Of a stretch of 44,105 bases of DNA, positions 5,633 to 13,031 are shown piece after piece (positions within the stretch are counted from its first letter, which is position 1; every line of letters begins with the position of its first letter). The position numbers and the translations under genes are program-made. The notes beneath the pieces are model-generated. The model made no database searches. It worked only from the letters and a program-made list of their open reading frames with translations, and was not told the origin of the DNA. Origin of the DNA: Vicinamibacterales bacterium (GTDB lineage Bacteria; Acidobacteriota; Vicinamibacteria; Vicinamibacterales; JAKQTR01); NCBI GenBank assembly GCA_025456345.1, contig JALOKU010000023.1, positions 1 to 44,105 on the forward strand. The letters are read 5' to 3'.

Positions 5633-6621
5633 CAGGCCACCTTGTCCTTGCCGATCCCCGACCAATGGGAGCCGGGGTGCTGCGGCGGACGGTCACAGAT
5701 AAGTCCGTCCTCGTAGGGGGACAGATCACTGCACTTCGTCCGCTCCGGGGCAGACTCCGTGGGCGCCAGCACGACCGGCGCTCCTTCCGCCACCTCCTCG
5801 ATGTTGACGATCGCCTCGGCCGGCACTTCCTCGCCCTCGACGACGATGGTCTGCGCCTTCTCGCGGAGCTGCTCCTTGAGGGTAATCGTCTTGCTCTGCG
5901 GAGCCGCCACGGGCTCCACTAGGCCGTACTCGCGGTCGGCGTCGCGGTCGAGCGCCTCCCTGATCTCGGCCGACAGCGAGAGCCGCTGGCTGCACAGGGC
6001 GCGCACGGCTGTCTTCTGCGCCATCGCGGCCCAATCCGTGACCCAGGGGCCGCTGTTCTTGGCGCGGCTGCGGGCGCGGATCGCCTCGATCTCCTCGCGC
6101 GTGCGGACGAGGAACGTCGGGCGGGCGTTGCGCCGGAAGGCGATCGCGTAGGTGTGGGTGACCTTCGTCGGGTCGCCCACCTGGCGGTACAGGTCCGGCC
6201 GGTGGTGCAGCCGCGGGGCGTCGCCGTACTCGACGGAGAACTCGTCCCCCTCGTAGACGACCTGGCCGTAGATGTCCTCGATGTCCGGGTCGCCGCGCTT
6301 CGCCAGCTCCACCAGGCCGCGGTAGCCGATGAGCATGGTCGCTTCGGTGCCGTACTTCACGAAGTACACCGAGCCGAGGACCGGCTCCAGGCCGAGGACC
6401 GCCGCGTCGTAGAACGCGTTGGTCAGGCTCTTGGGCGTGGCCGTCAGGAGGTCCGGGTTCTTCGCCAGGCTGCGGAGCCCGATCGCGACGAACCGCTCCG
6501 CCTTGTCGGGCGGGAGGAGCTTCGCAAGCTCGCTGGTCGCCTTGTCGCTGATCTCCTGCCGCACCGCGACGTAGTTGTCGCGGGCGACCTGGAGCGCCTT
6601 GTTCTCGGTCACGGAGGTCAT
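5629..6621 (-). CDS. recT: RecT-family single-strand annealing protein
   Basis: 330 aa, RecT-type annealase that binds single-stranded DNA and promotes strand annealing during phage recombination. Typical features are an N-terminal AERFVAIGLRSLAKNPDL segment, the central IGYRGLVELAKRG motif, and the conserved W-x-D-x(3)-M-x(2)-KTAVRAL block. The C-terminal region (about 270-330) is an acidic linker followed by a Cys/His-containing tail with KCSD and CDRPPQHPGSH, which may be a small metal-binding extension. It starts in an ATGA overlap with the gene at 6618-6851. It pairs with the YqaJ-type exonuclease upstream, the standard Red-like arrangement. Confidence 0.93.
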   Translation of the reverse strand: MTSVTENKALQVARDNYVAVRQEISDKATSELAKLLPPDKAERFVAIGLRSLAKNPDLLTATPKSLTNAFYDAAVLGLEPVLGSVYFVKYGTEATMLIGYRGLVELAKRGDPDIEDIYGQVVYEGDEFSVEYGDAPRLHHRPDLYRQVGDPTKVTHTYAIAFRRNARPTFLVRTREEIEAIRARSRAKNSGPWVTDWAAMAQKTAVRALCSQRLSLSAEIREALDRDADREYGLVEPVAAPQSKTITLKEQLREKAQTIVVEGEEVPAEAIVNIEEVAEGAPVVLAPTESAPERTKCSDLSPYEDGLICDRPPQHPGSHWSGIGKDKVAW

Positions 6622-6851
6622 TCCTCGTCGTCGGTGACAAGGAGCGGGATCACCGGGGTCCGGCCGACGAGCTTCGCGTAGTCCATCTGCATCTTGACCG
6701 TCCGCAGGATCGTGGCCGTCGCGTTGACGACCGCGTTGACCTTCGCCGGCGTCGTTTCGTCGGCGGCGACCCGGTCGATCTGGTCAGAGAGGATGGCTTG
6801 CAGCTCCGACAGGCTGTGGACCCGCCGCTCGATCCGCGTTGCCTTTCCCAC
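6618..6851 (-). CDS. Small helical phage protein next to recT
   Basis: 77 aa from a GTG at 6851 with a good ribosome binding site (aaggag, 7 nt upstream). The sequence is almost all helix (HSLSELQAILSDQIDRVAAD, then NAVVNATATILRTVKMQMDYA) with a short acidic tail, resembling small coiled proteins often found beside RecT. It overlaps the repeat-protein frame by 68 nt upstream and recT by 4 nt downstream. Its exact function is unknown. Confidence 0.65.
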   Translation of the reverse strand: MGKATRIERRVHSLSELQAILSDQIDRVAADETTPAKVNAVVNATATILRTVKMQMDYAKLVGRTPVIPLLVTDDEE

Positions 6852-7419
6852 GTCGCATCTCCTTCTGTGCCCTCCGCAGATCGCGGAGCAACAGGGCTAC
6901 CTTCTGTGCTTCCGGTGGAAGTTGTTTGATCCGCACCTTCTCGCCGCCACCCAGGGCAACAGCGGGATTGGCCGCGGAGTAGGCGCGGTCGCGGGCTCTT
7001 GCCTTCTCGCGATTGGCCGCGTAGCGGGCGCGGTCGCGAGCGCGCCGTTCCTCGCGATGGGCCGCGGAGTAGGCGCGGTCGCGGGCTCTTACCTTCTCGC
7101 GATTGGCCGCGCGGTAGGCGCGGTCGCGAGCGCGCCGTTCCTCGTGATGGGCCGCGCGGTAGGCGCGCTGGGAAGCGAGGATTTCCTCAGGATGGGCAGC
7201 GCGGTAGGCGCGAGTGCGGGCTCTTGCCTTCTCGGGATGGGCCGCGTACCAGGCGCGAGTGCGGGCTCTTGCCTTCTCGGGATGGGCCGCGTACCTACCG
7301 CGCTGCCAGGCGCGGTCTTCCTCGCGATGGGCCGCGCGGTAGGCGCGCTGGGCCTCGGGATGAGCCGCGCTGTAAGCGCGGGCGTAGGCGCGCCTTTTCT
7401 CCAAGTCCTTGTACGCCAT
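6784..7419 (-). CDS. Tandem 15-residue repeat protein
   Basis: 211 aa starting at the ATG at 7419 (ggggag about 9 nt upstream). Residues 11-154 are ten tandem copies, eight of them 15-16 residues, of the pattern RAYRAAHPEKARARD, which predict a long, highly charged helix. The remaining ~55 residues read KVRIKQLPPEAQKVALLL and a basic tail that overlaps the next gene. Similar R-x-Y-x-A-A-x-x-E-K repeats occur in front of some phage HNH nucleases, but no HNH domain follows here. A DNA-binding or structural role is inferred from charge. Function unknown. Confidence 0.7.
   Translation of the reverse strand: MAYKDLEKRRAYARAYSAAHPEAQRAYRAAHREEDRAWQRGRYAAHPEKARARTRAWYAAHPEKARARTRAYRAAHPEEILASQRAYRAAHHEERRARDRAYRAANREKVRARDRAYSAAHREERRARDRARYAANREKARARDRAYSAANPAVALGGGEKVRIKQLPPEAQKVALLLRDLRRAQKEMRRGKGNADRAAGPQPVGAASHPL
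6958..7389 (-). repeat. 45-bp in-frame tandem repeat array
   Basis: The DNA encoding residues 11-154 of the repeat protein consists of roughly ten tandem units, most of them 45 bp. Several units (for example those containing gcgggctcttgccttctcg on the plus strand) are nearly identical, so recent duplication or gene conversion is likely and copy number may vary. All units are in frame; this is a protein repeat, not a CRISPR array. Confidence 0.85.
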
Positions 7420-7421
7420 CC

Positions 7422-8405
7422 CTACTCCCCGATCCAGGACACGACGAGCGGGCGTGTTCCGGGCTTTGTCTCGGTGTGCTTGGTGATGTGTTCGCTGACC
7501 ACGTCGGGGCTGATGCCGGCGCCCACGAGGCGCAGGCCCAGCTCGCGGGCCACGGCCGGCCAGTCGGTCTGCTCGCGGTCCTTCGTGGCCTTGTACGTCA
7601 CCTTCACGCTCTTGCCGGTGGCGACCGCGGTGGCCTCCAGCCGCTCGCGCAGGGTGTTGCCGAGGAAGGTGAGGCGAGCCCCGACGGACTTCTCCTCCTC
7701 CTTGGCGGCGAGGTACTGGAGGGCGAAGTCCTCCGTGTCGGGCGGCAACTCGATCACCGTGCCGTCGTCCTTCGGGTGGAGCGAGCGGAGGTACTCCGTC
7801 GCCGCGGCCGACCCGTCGATGGGCGGGGCGATGCCGGCCCAGGTGTCCGCCAGGAACTTCCGGTCGATCGTGAGCATGGACCCGATCAGATCGTCGTCGC
7901 GCTCGACGACGTACTTGTGGAGCTTCTGGCCGCCGATGAGGACGGCGATGTAGCACCGCTCGATCCCCGGCCGGCACATGATCTCGTGCTGGGCCTGGAG
8001 GAGATACTCCGTCGGAACCTGGTCGGTGTCCTGCTCGCCCCACTCGCGCTGGGCGTAGGCGGAGGCGGTCTTCACCTCCAGGATGGCCGGCTCGCCCACC
8101 ACGTCGAAGTCGTAGTGCGAGTAGATGCCCTCCTCCAGCCAGTAGGTGTGGCCGTTCGCGCGGACGCGCTTCCCGGCCCGCACGCCCCACTCCCGGCCGA
8201 CCGGCCCCTGGAGGATGATCCCCCAGCGCATCGGCTCAGTCTCCGCGAGGGGGGCGGTGCGGCCCATCATCTCGGCGTACTTGTCGAACGGCCCGTGGAA
8301 CCGGGACCGCCCCGCCACGACGGCGGCATCGGTCGCACCGATGCCGGAGCGCCGCAGGGCGATCCACTCGTCGGAGCCGGGGACGGGGCTAGGCTTCCGG
8401 CGCAT
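7422..8405 (-). CDS. YqaJ-type viral recombinase / exonuclease
   Basis: 327 aa, PD-(D/E)xK nuclease of the YqaJ/lambda-exonuclease family that resects double-strand ends to make ssDNA for the RecT annealase. The N-terminal motif IGATDAAVVAG (residues 22-32) is typical, followed by a conserved Glu (E72). The active site D101...E110-V-K112 (DVVG, then EVKTA) is present, with a downstream conserved Gln-rich helix (YLLQAQHE). It overlaps the upstream gene by 17 nt and sits two genes upstream of recT's small partner. Missing only a recognisable Gam-like protein to make a full Red system. Confidence 0.9.
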   Translation of the reverse strand: MRRKPSPVPGSDEWIALRRSGIGATDAAVVAGRSRFHGPFDKYAEMMGRTAPLAETEPMRWGIILQGPVGREWGVRAGKRVRANGHTYWLEEGIYSHYDFDVVGEPAILEVKTASAYAQREWGEQDTDQVPTEYLLQAQHEIMCRPGIERCYIAVLIGGQKLHKYVVERDDDLIGSMLTIDRKFLADTWAGIAPPIDGSAAATEYLRSLHPKDDGTVIELPPDTEDFALQYLAAKEEEKSVGARLTFLGNTLRERLEATAVATGKSVKVTYKATKDREQTDWPAVARELGLRLVGAGISPDVVSEHITKHTETKPGTRPLVVSWIGE

Positions 8406-8607
8406 CGCCGTACCGGCGGTTGGCGTCAGCCTCGATGGCCTCGTCGATCCTGGCGCGCAGGAGTCGCAGCTCCTTCATGGACTTGAGGGTGATCGCGACC
8501 TCCTCGCTGGAGGACGACCAGATGAGGCTCGGCCTGCGGTCGATCGGGTTGATGTCCACCTCTGGCGACTTCATCTCGTTCCACCAGAGGCGCGACCAGG
8601 GCTTCAC
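8389..8607 (-). CDS. Small unknown protein upstream of the exonuclease
   Basis: 72 aa from a GTG at 8607 with a clear ribosome binding site (aaggagaggg). Trp-rich N-terminus (PWSRLWWNEM), a beta-like centre (SLIWSSSSEEVAITL) and a charged helix (ELRLLRARIDEAIEAD). It overlaps the exonuclease by 17 nt. A second open frame, 8426-8689, runs through the same DNA in +1 register (see that entry); a frameshifted single protein is conceivable. Confidence 0.6.
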   Translation of the reverse strand: MKPWSRLWWNEMKSPEVDINPIDRRPSLIWSSSSEEVAITLKSMKELRLLRARIDEAIEADANRRYGDAPEA

Positions 8608-8689
8608 GGGTTCCCTCTCCTTCTGCTGCCATCCGAGCTAGCACTCTTGCGAGAGCTGGGGCCGAGGCAACGAACTCGGCACCGTCCAT
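8426..8689 (-). CDS. Possible overlapping small ORF after the HTH gene
   Basis: An 87-aa frame beginning in a TGATG overlap (8687-8691) with the HTH stop. The first ~30 residues (EFVASAPALARVLARMAAEG) look like a real helix; the remainder lies in the overlap with 8389-8607 and looks like shadow sequence rich in Arg, His and Pro. Either the ORF is genuine and overlaps its neighbour by 182 nt, or its N-terminus joins the 8389-8607 frame by frameshift. Listed with low confidence. Confidence 0.3.
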   Translation of the reverse strand: MDGAEFVASAPALARVLARMAAEGEGTREALVAPLVERDEVARGGHQPDRPQAEPHLVVLQRGGRDHPQVHEGAATPARQDRRGHRG

Positions 8690-8967
8690 CACTTGCGCGC
8701 CCAGCGCGCCGTGACCGGCTCGTCCTCCGCATCGAGGACAACGAACAAGTCCCACATCGGCGTGCCCAGCGTCCTCGCCAGGTAGGCGAGGTCTTCGGCG
8801 TCGGGGACCGCCTTGCCGCGCTCCCAGGCCGACACGGCGTTCCGGTGGCGCCCGATCTCCTTGGCGAGCGCCCCCTGCGAGATGTCGAGGAGCCGGCGGC
8901 GGGTCCGCAGCCTGCGGAAGTCCAGCCGGATCGGCGCGCTTTGGGGATCGAGCGTTCGTCGCGTCAT
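8689..8967 (-). CDS. Cro/CI-like HTH regulator
   Basis: 92 aa, XRE-family helix-turn-helix protein; the HTH spans residues about 20-58 (LLDISQGALAKEIGRHRNAV, then WERGKAVP), followed by a short C-terminal segment. It is the first gene of the minus-strand recombination operon and divergent from the repressor-like gene at 9153. It is therefore the likely lytic-side Cro counterpart. Promoter geometry places the transcription start at or next to the ATG, so the mRNA appears leaderless. Confidence 0.85.
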   Translation of the reverse strand: MTRRTLDPQSAPIRLDFRRLRTRRRLLDISQGALAKEIGRHRNAVSAWERGKAVPDAEDLAYLARTLGTPMWDLFVVLDAEDEPVTARWARK

Positions 8968-8974
8968 GCCCCAT

Positions 8975-9004
8975 AGTGTATGCCAGGCGGCGGATGAATG
9001 TCAA
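8975..9004 (-). promoter_or_regulatory. Promoter of the recombination operon, leaderless
   Basis: On the minus strand, TTGACA (plus coordinates 8999-9004) and TACACT (8975-8980) are separated by 18 bp. The -10 ends 7 nt before the ATG at 8967, so transcription should start at about 8967-8968 with no room for a ribosome binding site. The -35 lies inside the inverted half-site tgtcaacg (8999-9006), so a repressor bound there would compete with RNA polymerase. Confidence 0.72.
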
Positions 9005-9078
9005 CGTGGACAGGTGCAGCCTGTCACCGATTTCTGACAAGGTGCTTGCCAAGCGGCGTATACTGTGTATCGTTGACA
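8999..9078. promoter_or_regulatory. Operator cluster between divergent HTH genes
   Basis: Five TGTCA/TGACA-like half-sites appear in 80 bp: tgtca at 8999-9003, ggaca at 9008-9012, tgtca at 9022-9026, tgaca at 9035-9039 and tgaca at 9074-9078. The strongest palindrome is gacagg-tgcag-cctgtc (9009-9025), and tgtcaacg (8999-9006) matches cgttgaca (9071-9078) as an 8-bp inverted repeat. The layout suits cooperative binding by the two HTH proteins in a lysis-lysogeny switch; which protein binds which site is not known. Confidence 0.65.
9046..9073 (+). promoter_or_regulatory. Candidate repressor/integrase promoter
   Basis: One reading pairs ttgcca (9046-9051) with tatcgt (9068-9073) over a 16-bp spacer; another uses ctgaca (9034-9039) with the better -10 tatact (9059-9064) but a long 19-bp spacer. 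Either would drive the repressor-like gene (start 9153) and integrase with a leader of about 75-85 nt. The rightmost half-site of the operator cluster overlaps the first option, allowing autoregulation. Confidence 0.5.
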
Positions 9079-9152
9079 GCACACCCGCCCGTCCGCCGTT
9101 GTGCCCACGACGGAGCCCAGGGGACGGAAGAACGGGGAGAGAGGATCGTCGG

Positions 9153-9539
9153 ATGCCGACCAACGCCGCTTTGACCGAGACAGCGGCCAAGGACTTCGGC
9201 CGAGCCCTGCGGTTCATCCGCCAGGCACGGGGGATGTCCCTGCGTGATGTCTCGCGTGAGGCACCCATCAGCGCGCAGTACCTCCAGAACATCGAGCGCG
9301 GCGAGCGCACCGCAGCCTCGCTGGACATCTACAAGCGCCTCCAGCGGACCTACGAACTGCCCAACGGGGCGATCGACGGCCTGCTGTTGCGCGCCCGCGT
9401 GATGTCGGCCCTGGAGGCTCACGGAGTCTCGCGAGCCGACGCACAGACCATCTGGTCGAGCGTGGAAACGCAGCTCAACCTTCTCCGCTACAAGGTCAGC
9501 ACGGACCTGGCGGAGCTTGTCGCGTCCCTCATCTACTAG
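9153..9539 (+). CDS. Repressor-like HTH protein
   Basis: 128 aa, XRE-type HTH in residues about 16-52 (ALRFIRQARGMSLRDVSREA, then YLQNIERGERTAA), followed by a helical C-terminal region (about 60-128) that could dimerise. The start at ATG 9153 has gggagagagg at 9135-9144. It is divergent from the Cro-like gene across an operator-rich intergenic region and directly precedes the integrase, so it is the likely lysogeny repressor, though it lacks a recognisable LexA-type peptidase domain. SOS-type self-cleavage is therefore not expected. Confidence 0.8.
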   Translation: MPTNAALTETAAKDFGRALRFIRQARGMSLRDVSREAPISAQYLQNIERGERTAASLDIYKRLQRTYELPNGAIDGLLLRARVMSALEAHGVSRADAQTIWSSVETQLNLLRYKVSTDLAELVASLIY

Positions 9540-9549
9540 CGAGGGGACC

Positions 9550-11115
9550 ATGAACATCCGTCACCTTCGTCCCGAGAACCTCCGAGGACTCCGCTGGCGG
9601 GGATACGTCCGTGAGTCAACGGTGGCACAGGCCGACCGCTGGAGCCCGGAGCGTCAGCGGTCGGACATCCTCCGCGGCGCCGACGAGCTGGGCCTGGTCG
9701 CTGCCGAGCCGACGTGGTACGAGCGCACGGGGAGCGGCGAGGCCGAGTCGGCTGAGCTGGCCCGCGCGCTCGCGGACGGTCGCGCCGGCCAGTACGACGT
9801 GCTGCTCGTCCTCACCACCTCGCGGTTCGCCCGCAACCGCGCCGAGGCCGTCCGCCGCAAGGCGCAGTTTCGTGCCGCCGGCATCCCGATCTACTTCGTC
9901 CACGAGCGCATCGTGTCGGGGTCGCGGCAAAGTGGTCTTCTGGAGGGCGTGAAAGAGGTAGTCGATGAGGAGGAGAACGAGGTCCGCCGAATGTGGATCG
10001 CAGGCGGGCAGCGGGAGCGGATGCTGGCCGGGAGGTGGGTGGGGGCCATCCCCTATGGCTACACCCGGCGGCTCGCGGACTTCTCCGACGGGACGCGGCG
10101 CTGGGACGGGGGGCTCGTGCCCGACGAGCGGGCCGACGTGGTGCGCCGCATCTTCGCCGCCTTCGCCGCGGGGCGGGCTCCGCTCGACATCGCCTTCGAC
10201 CTGAACGCCGAGGGCATCTCTGGCCCGCTCGGCCCCTGGAGCCGGGCGACGATCGTGAAGATCATCCGCAACCCGGTGTACGCCGGCCGGCTTGTCCGCT
10301 ACCGGCACGCCCGACCGGGGCTCCACTACTACCCCGAGGCCGACCCCCACGACGGCCGGCGGGAGATCGAGAACCCGCAGATCGAGCCGATCATCGGGGA
10401 GATCGAGTGGGAACAGGTGCAGGCGCTCCTCGACGCGCGGGTGCGGAGCCAGGGCCGACAGAGCAAGCGGGTCTACCCGCTCTCTCTCGTCCTCCGCTGT
10501 TCCTCCTGCGGACGCGGCATGAGCGGCGTGAGCAACGGCTACTCGCGGTACTACCGCTGTGTCTCGCGCGCGGGCGATCGTTCCTGCTCCGCCCCGCTGA
10601 TCCGCGCGGATGTCGCGGAGGGATCGTTCGCGGACTGGCTGGGCGCCCTGCGGCTCCCCGCCGACTGGCGCGAGGCGATCGCCGCGACCCACGAGCCTGA
10701 CAGGGGAGGGGAGGAGCGCCGGCGCCGGCTGACCGATCGCCTGGTCAGGCTACGGAACCTCTACGGGTGGGGCGAGATTGCGGAGGACGAGTACCGGGCC
10801 GAGGTCGTCAAGGTCCGCGGCGAACTGGCGGAGGTGGCCGAGCCCTCCGAGCGCACGATGGGGGAGCTGGCCGAGCGGCTCCGCGACCTCGCCTCCGGGT
10901 GGGCCGCGGCGAAGCCGGATGTCCAGCGCGCCGTGGCCCGGCTGATGATGCGGGAGATCACGGTAGAGAACGCCCGCGTCACGGCGTTCGTGGCGCGGGC
11001 GGAGGTGCGGCCCCTGCTGGAGCGTTGCCTTCCCGAGCGTGTAGCCGGGGAAGGCAAGCTCTACGCAGATATCGTCCGCTCAACGGCGGACGTCGAACTC
11101 AAGTGGAGTGCCTAG
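9550..11115 (+). CDS. int: Large serine recombinase (integrase)
   Basis: 521 aa. The N-terminal resolvase domain carries the catalytic serine S23 in YVRES, with the conserved SRFARNRAEA arginine region (about residues 94-103) and the recombinase domain AIPYGYTRR. A zinc ribbon with C317, C320, C337 and C346 and a C-terminal coiled-coil region (about 375-470) complete the architecture. It integrates the phage at attP/attB by a serine-phosphoseryl mechanism and needs no host factor. The start at ATG 9550 (gagggga upstream) lies 10 nt past the repressor stop. No attP site or directionality factor could be identified. Confidence 0.93.
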   Translation: MNIRHLRPENLRGLRWRGYVRESTVAQADRWSPERQRSDILRGADELGLVAAEPTWYERTGSGEAESAELARALADGRAGQYDVLLVLTTSRFARNRAEAVRRKAQFRAAGIPIYFVHERIVSGSRQSGLLEGVKEVVDEEENEVRRMWIAGGQRERMLAGRWVGAIPYGYTRRLADFSDGTRRWDGGLVPDERADVVRRIFAAFAAGRAPLDIAFDLNAEGISGPLGPWSRATIVKIIRNPVYAGRLVRYRHARPGLHYYPEADPHDGRREIENPQIEPIIGEIEWEQVQALLDARVRSQGRQSKRVYPLSLVLRCSSCGRGMSGVSNGYSRYYRCVSRAGDRSCSAPLIRADVAEGSFADWLGALRLPADWREAIAATHEPDRGGEERRRRLTDRLVRLRNLYGWGEIAEDEYRAEVVKVRGELAEVAEPSERTMGELAERLRDLASGWAAAKPDVQRAVARLMMREITVENARVTAFVARAEVRPLLERCLPERVAGEGKLYADIVRSTADVELKWSA

Positions 11116-11507
11116 TCCGTACCGGCGTAGGCGGTGGCTTCCGGTAGCTCCGTCTTCGCGATCTCCGCGTAGACGGCAGCCTCGACGATGGCGGTGAGCT
11201 GTTCGACGGTGACGTTGAGCCCGTAGGAGGAGATCATCGTGTTCGCGGCGCGGATGGCTTCGGCCAGCTTGGTCGGACCCTCCGCCTCCTTGAACTTCTG
11301 CTCGACGTACTGGACCGCGACCACGGCGATCGAACGGAGGAGGGCCAGGTCGGACGCCGACAGCTCCCGCAAGATGCGCTTGCGGAACTGCACCCCGACC
11401 CAGCCGACTACCGCGGTGACGATGCCGGCGAAGGTGGTCAGGAGGAAGGCGGTGAACTCAGGGCTCCCCGCCAGCTCGATGAGCCAGTCGATGATGGTCT
11501 GCTGCAT
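11112..11507 (-). CDS. Holin, LLH-type
   Basis: 131 aa. One N-terminal membrane span (residues about 20-40, AFLLTTFAGIVTAVVGWVGV), then a basic stretch and the long amphipathic helical tail with VVAVQYVEQKFKEAEG and GLNVTVEQLTAIVEAAV, the pattern of the LLH holin family. It should oligomerise in the cytoplasmic membrane and trigger lysis. It converges on the integrase and shares the palindromic stop CTAG (11112-11115) with it. The endolysin candidate lies two genes upstream. Confidence 0.8.
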   Translation of the reverse strand: MQQTIIDWLIELAGSPEFTAFLLTTFAGIVTAVVGWVGVQFRKRILRELSASDLALLRSIAVVAVQYVEQKFKEAEGPTKLAEAIRAANTMISSYGLNVTVEQLTAIVEAAVYAEIAKTELPEATAYAGTD

Positions 11508-11517
11508 CGGTGTCTCC

Positions 11518-12165
11518 CTACGGGTGGGCCGGGAACGTCACGCCCGGTGCGAACGGCGGGAAGGACGGATTGCCCGACGCCTGCATGAAGCGGATCGCCT
11601 CCAGCGTGGCCGAGCCTTCGTAGAGGTTGGGGTTGGGGGGGCACGGCACGCCCGCGCAGTAGGCCGGGGGAACCGGCAGGGTCGTCTTGTTGAGGGCCAC
11701 GGCCCGCGCGCCCTGCTCAGCGGAGAGGACAAGGCTGCCGGGGAGCGCGGCAGGATCGACCAGCCTCATGTCGAAGGGGCTGGCGAACCACTCCGCCCAC
11801 CAGGCGCGGGCGCTGTTCGGGGTGAAGCCGGGGAGCCACACGCCGCTCTGGCCGTAGCCGGCGGCGATGTAGGGCTCGTCCGCCGCCGCGAGGGCGGCCG
11901 CCTGGGGCGTCCCCTCCACGCCGGCCGACGGGTTGTACCACTCGCCGGTGGCGACCACCGGGACCGCGGGAGCCACCGGAGCCGCGCGGACGGGGGCCGC
12001 GATGACGGCGTTGGCGTCCGCGATGAGGGCGGCCAGCTCCGCCTCAAACTTCGCCAGGCGATCCCAGCGCCATTGGGGCACGGGCTTGCCGGCCGCCGCG
12101 AGGCGCTGGATGTACATTCGGTTGGTCGCGATCAGCTTCTTGCAAGCCTCGACCGTGCGCGCCAT
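11518..12165 (-). CDS. Unknown lysis-region protein
   Basis: 215 aa; ATG at 12165 with ggagg 10 nt upstream. N-terminal helical portion (about 1-70, TVEACKKLIATNRMYIQRLA), an Ala/Pro/Val-rich linker (about 55-75), and a Trp/Pro/Gly/Asn-rich globular C-terminus (about 75-215) with WWAEWF. It lies between endolysin-like and holin-like genes, so a lysis or virion-associated role is plausible, but no domain was recognised. Confidence 0.55.
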   Translation of the reverse strand: MARTVEACKKLIATNRMYIQRLAAAGKPVPQWRWDRLAKFEAELAALIADANAVIAAPVRAAPVAPAVPVVATGEWYNPSAGVEGTPQAAALAAADEPYIAAGYGQSGVWLPGFTPNSARAWWAEWFASPFDMRLVDPAALPGSLVLSAEQGARAVALNKTTLPVPPAYCAGVPCPPNPNLYEGSATLEAIRFMQASGNPSFPPFAPGVTFPAHP

Positions 12166-12170
12166 GAGCC

Positions 12171-13031
12171 CTAGACCTCCTTCGTGAACTCCACCTTGTC
12201 ATTGATCGCGAGCGTGACCTTCTGCTTCACGTCGCCAAGCGGCGGTGCCGGAACATCCTCGATGCGGATGTCCGCGTTGACGGCGAACAGGCCGGTGTCG
12301 CGAGGCACCGCGTCCGGGTAGGGGGCTCCGGTCCTCGCGATGACCATGCGGTGCCCCGAGTCCGAGCCGAGGTAGGGGAGCTTGACGCCGGCACGGATCG
12401 AGATGACCTTCGTGCCCGATGGCTTGTCCAACAGGTCCGTGTTCCGAAGCGCGACGGCGAGCTTGTTGCTTGTGACCTTGACGCCACTCATCGCCAGCGG
12501 CATACCCGCTCCTTTCTCCTCCATGACGAGTGCCTGCCACCCCGGCAGTCCCGACGTGAACGCCCGCCACGTCGAGAGCGCCCAGGTGTTCCCGACGTAG
12601 CGCCCGTCCTTCGGGCCTAGCGGGTCGCAGCGGACGCGGACGCCGTGCTTGGCGACGGCGTGGGCACCCGTGAACGAGGTGATCCGCTCGCTCGCCGGGA
12701 CGGAGCCCATCCAGCCGGTGACGACGCAGACCTTGGTGGGGTCCTCCAGCGCCGCGGCCAGCACGGTCCAGTCGCGGGTCAGGAGGTAGTGTTCCGGCTC
12801 CAGGGCGTAGAGGCGCTCGGCCGCTGGCAGGGTGTCCTCGATCGTCGCTCCCGTGTGGTCGTCGGGGAAGCCCGCAGCCGCCCGGAACCGCTCCTTCTCG
12901 GCCTCAGTCGCCGGGATGGCACGTCCGTTGGGCAGCCCCAGGCGGATGACCTCCAGCATCGAGGCGAAGGTGCAGTCCCGCCACGGACCCTCCTCGCGCT
13001 GGGTGACGTGGTCAGCCGCAGTAAACGCCAT
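12171..13031 (-). CDS. Putative endolysin: cysteine peptidase plus SH3
   Basis: 286 aa. The N-terminal half resembles a C39/papain-like peptidase fold: catalytic Cys C20 in RDCTFASM, His H124 in TGAHAVAKHG and Asp D136 in CDPLGP. Residues about 190-235 (TSNKLAVALRNTDLLDKPSG, then KVISIRAGVKLPYLG) resemble a bacterial SH3 cell-wall-binding domain. The combination and the nearby holin gene make a peptidoglycan-cleaving endolysin the best call. Exact bond specificity cannot be told. The start overlaps the previous stop by one base (TGATG). Confidence 0.65.
   Translation of the reverse strand: MAFTAADHVTQREEGPWRDCTFASMLEVIRLGLPNGRAIPATEAEKERFRAAAGFPDDHTGATIEDTLPAAERLYALEPEHYLLTRDWTVLAAALEDPTKVCVVTGWMGSVPASERITSFTGAHAVAKHGVRVRCDPLGPKDGRYVGNTWALSTWRAFTSGLPGWQALVMEEKGAGMPLAMSGVKVTSNKLAVALRNTDLLDKPSGTKVISIRAGVKLPYLGSDSGHRMVIARTGAPYPDAVPRDTGLFAVNADIRIEDVPAPPLGDVKQKVTLAINDKVEFTKEV

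Noticed and set aside
6958..7389. Regular 45-bp repeats as a CRISPR array
   Set aside because: Units are contiguous and in frame within one protein, with no unique spacers. The 66-69-bp array at 36655-38052 is rejected on the same grounds.
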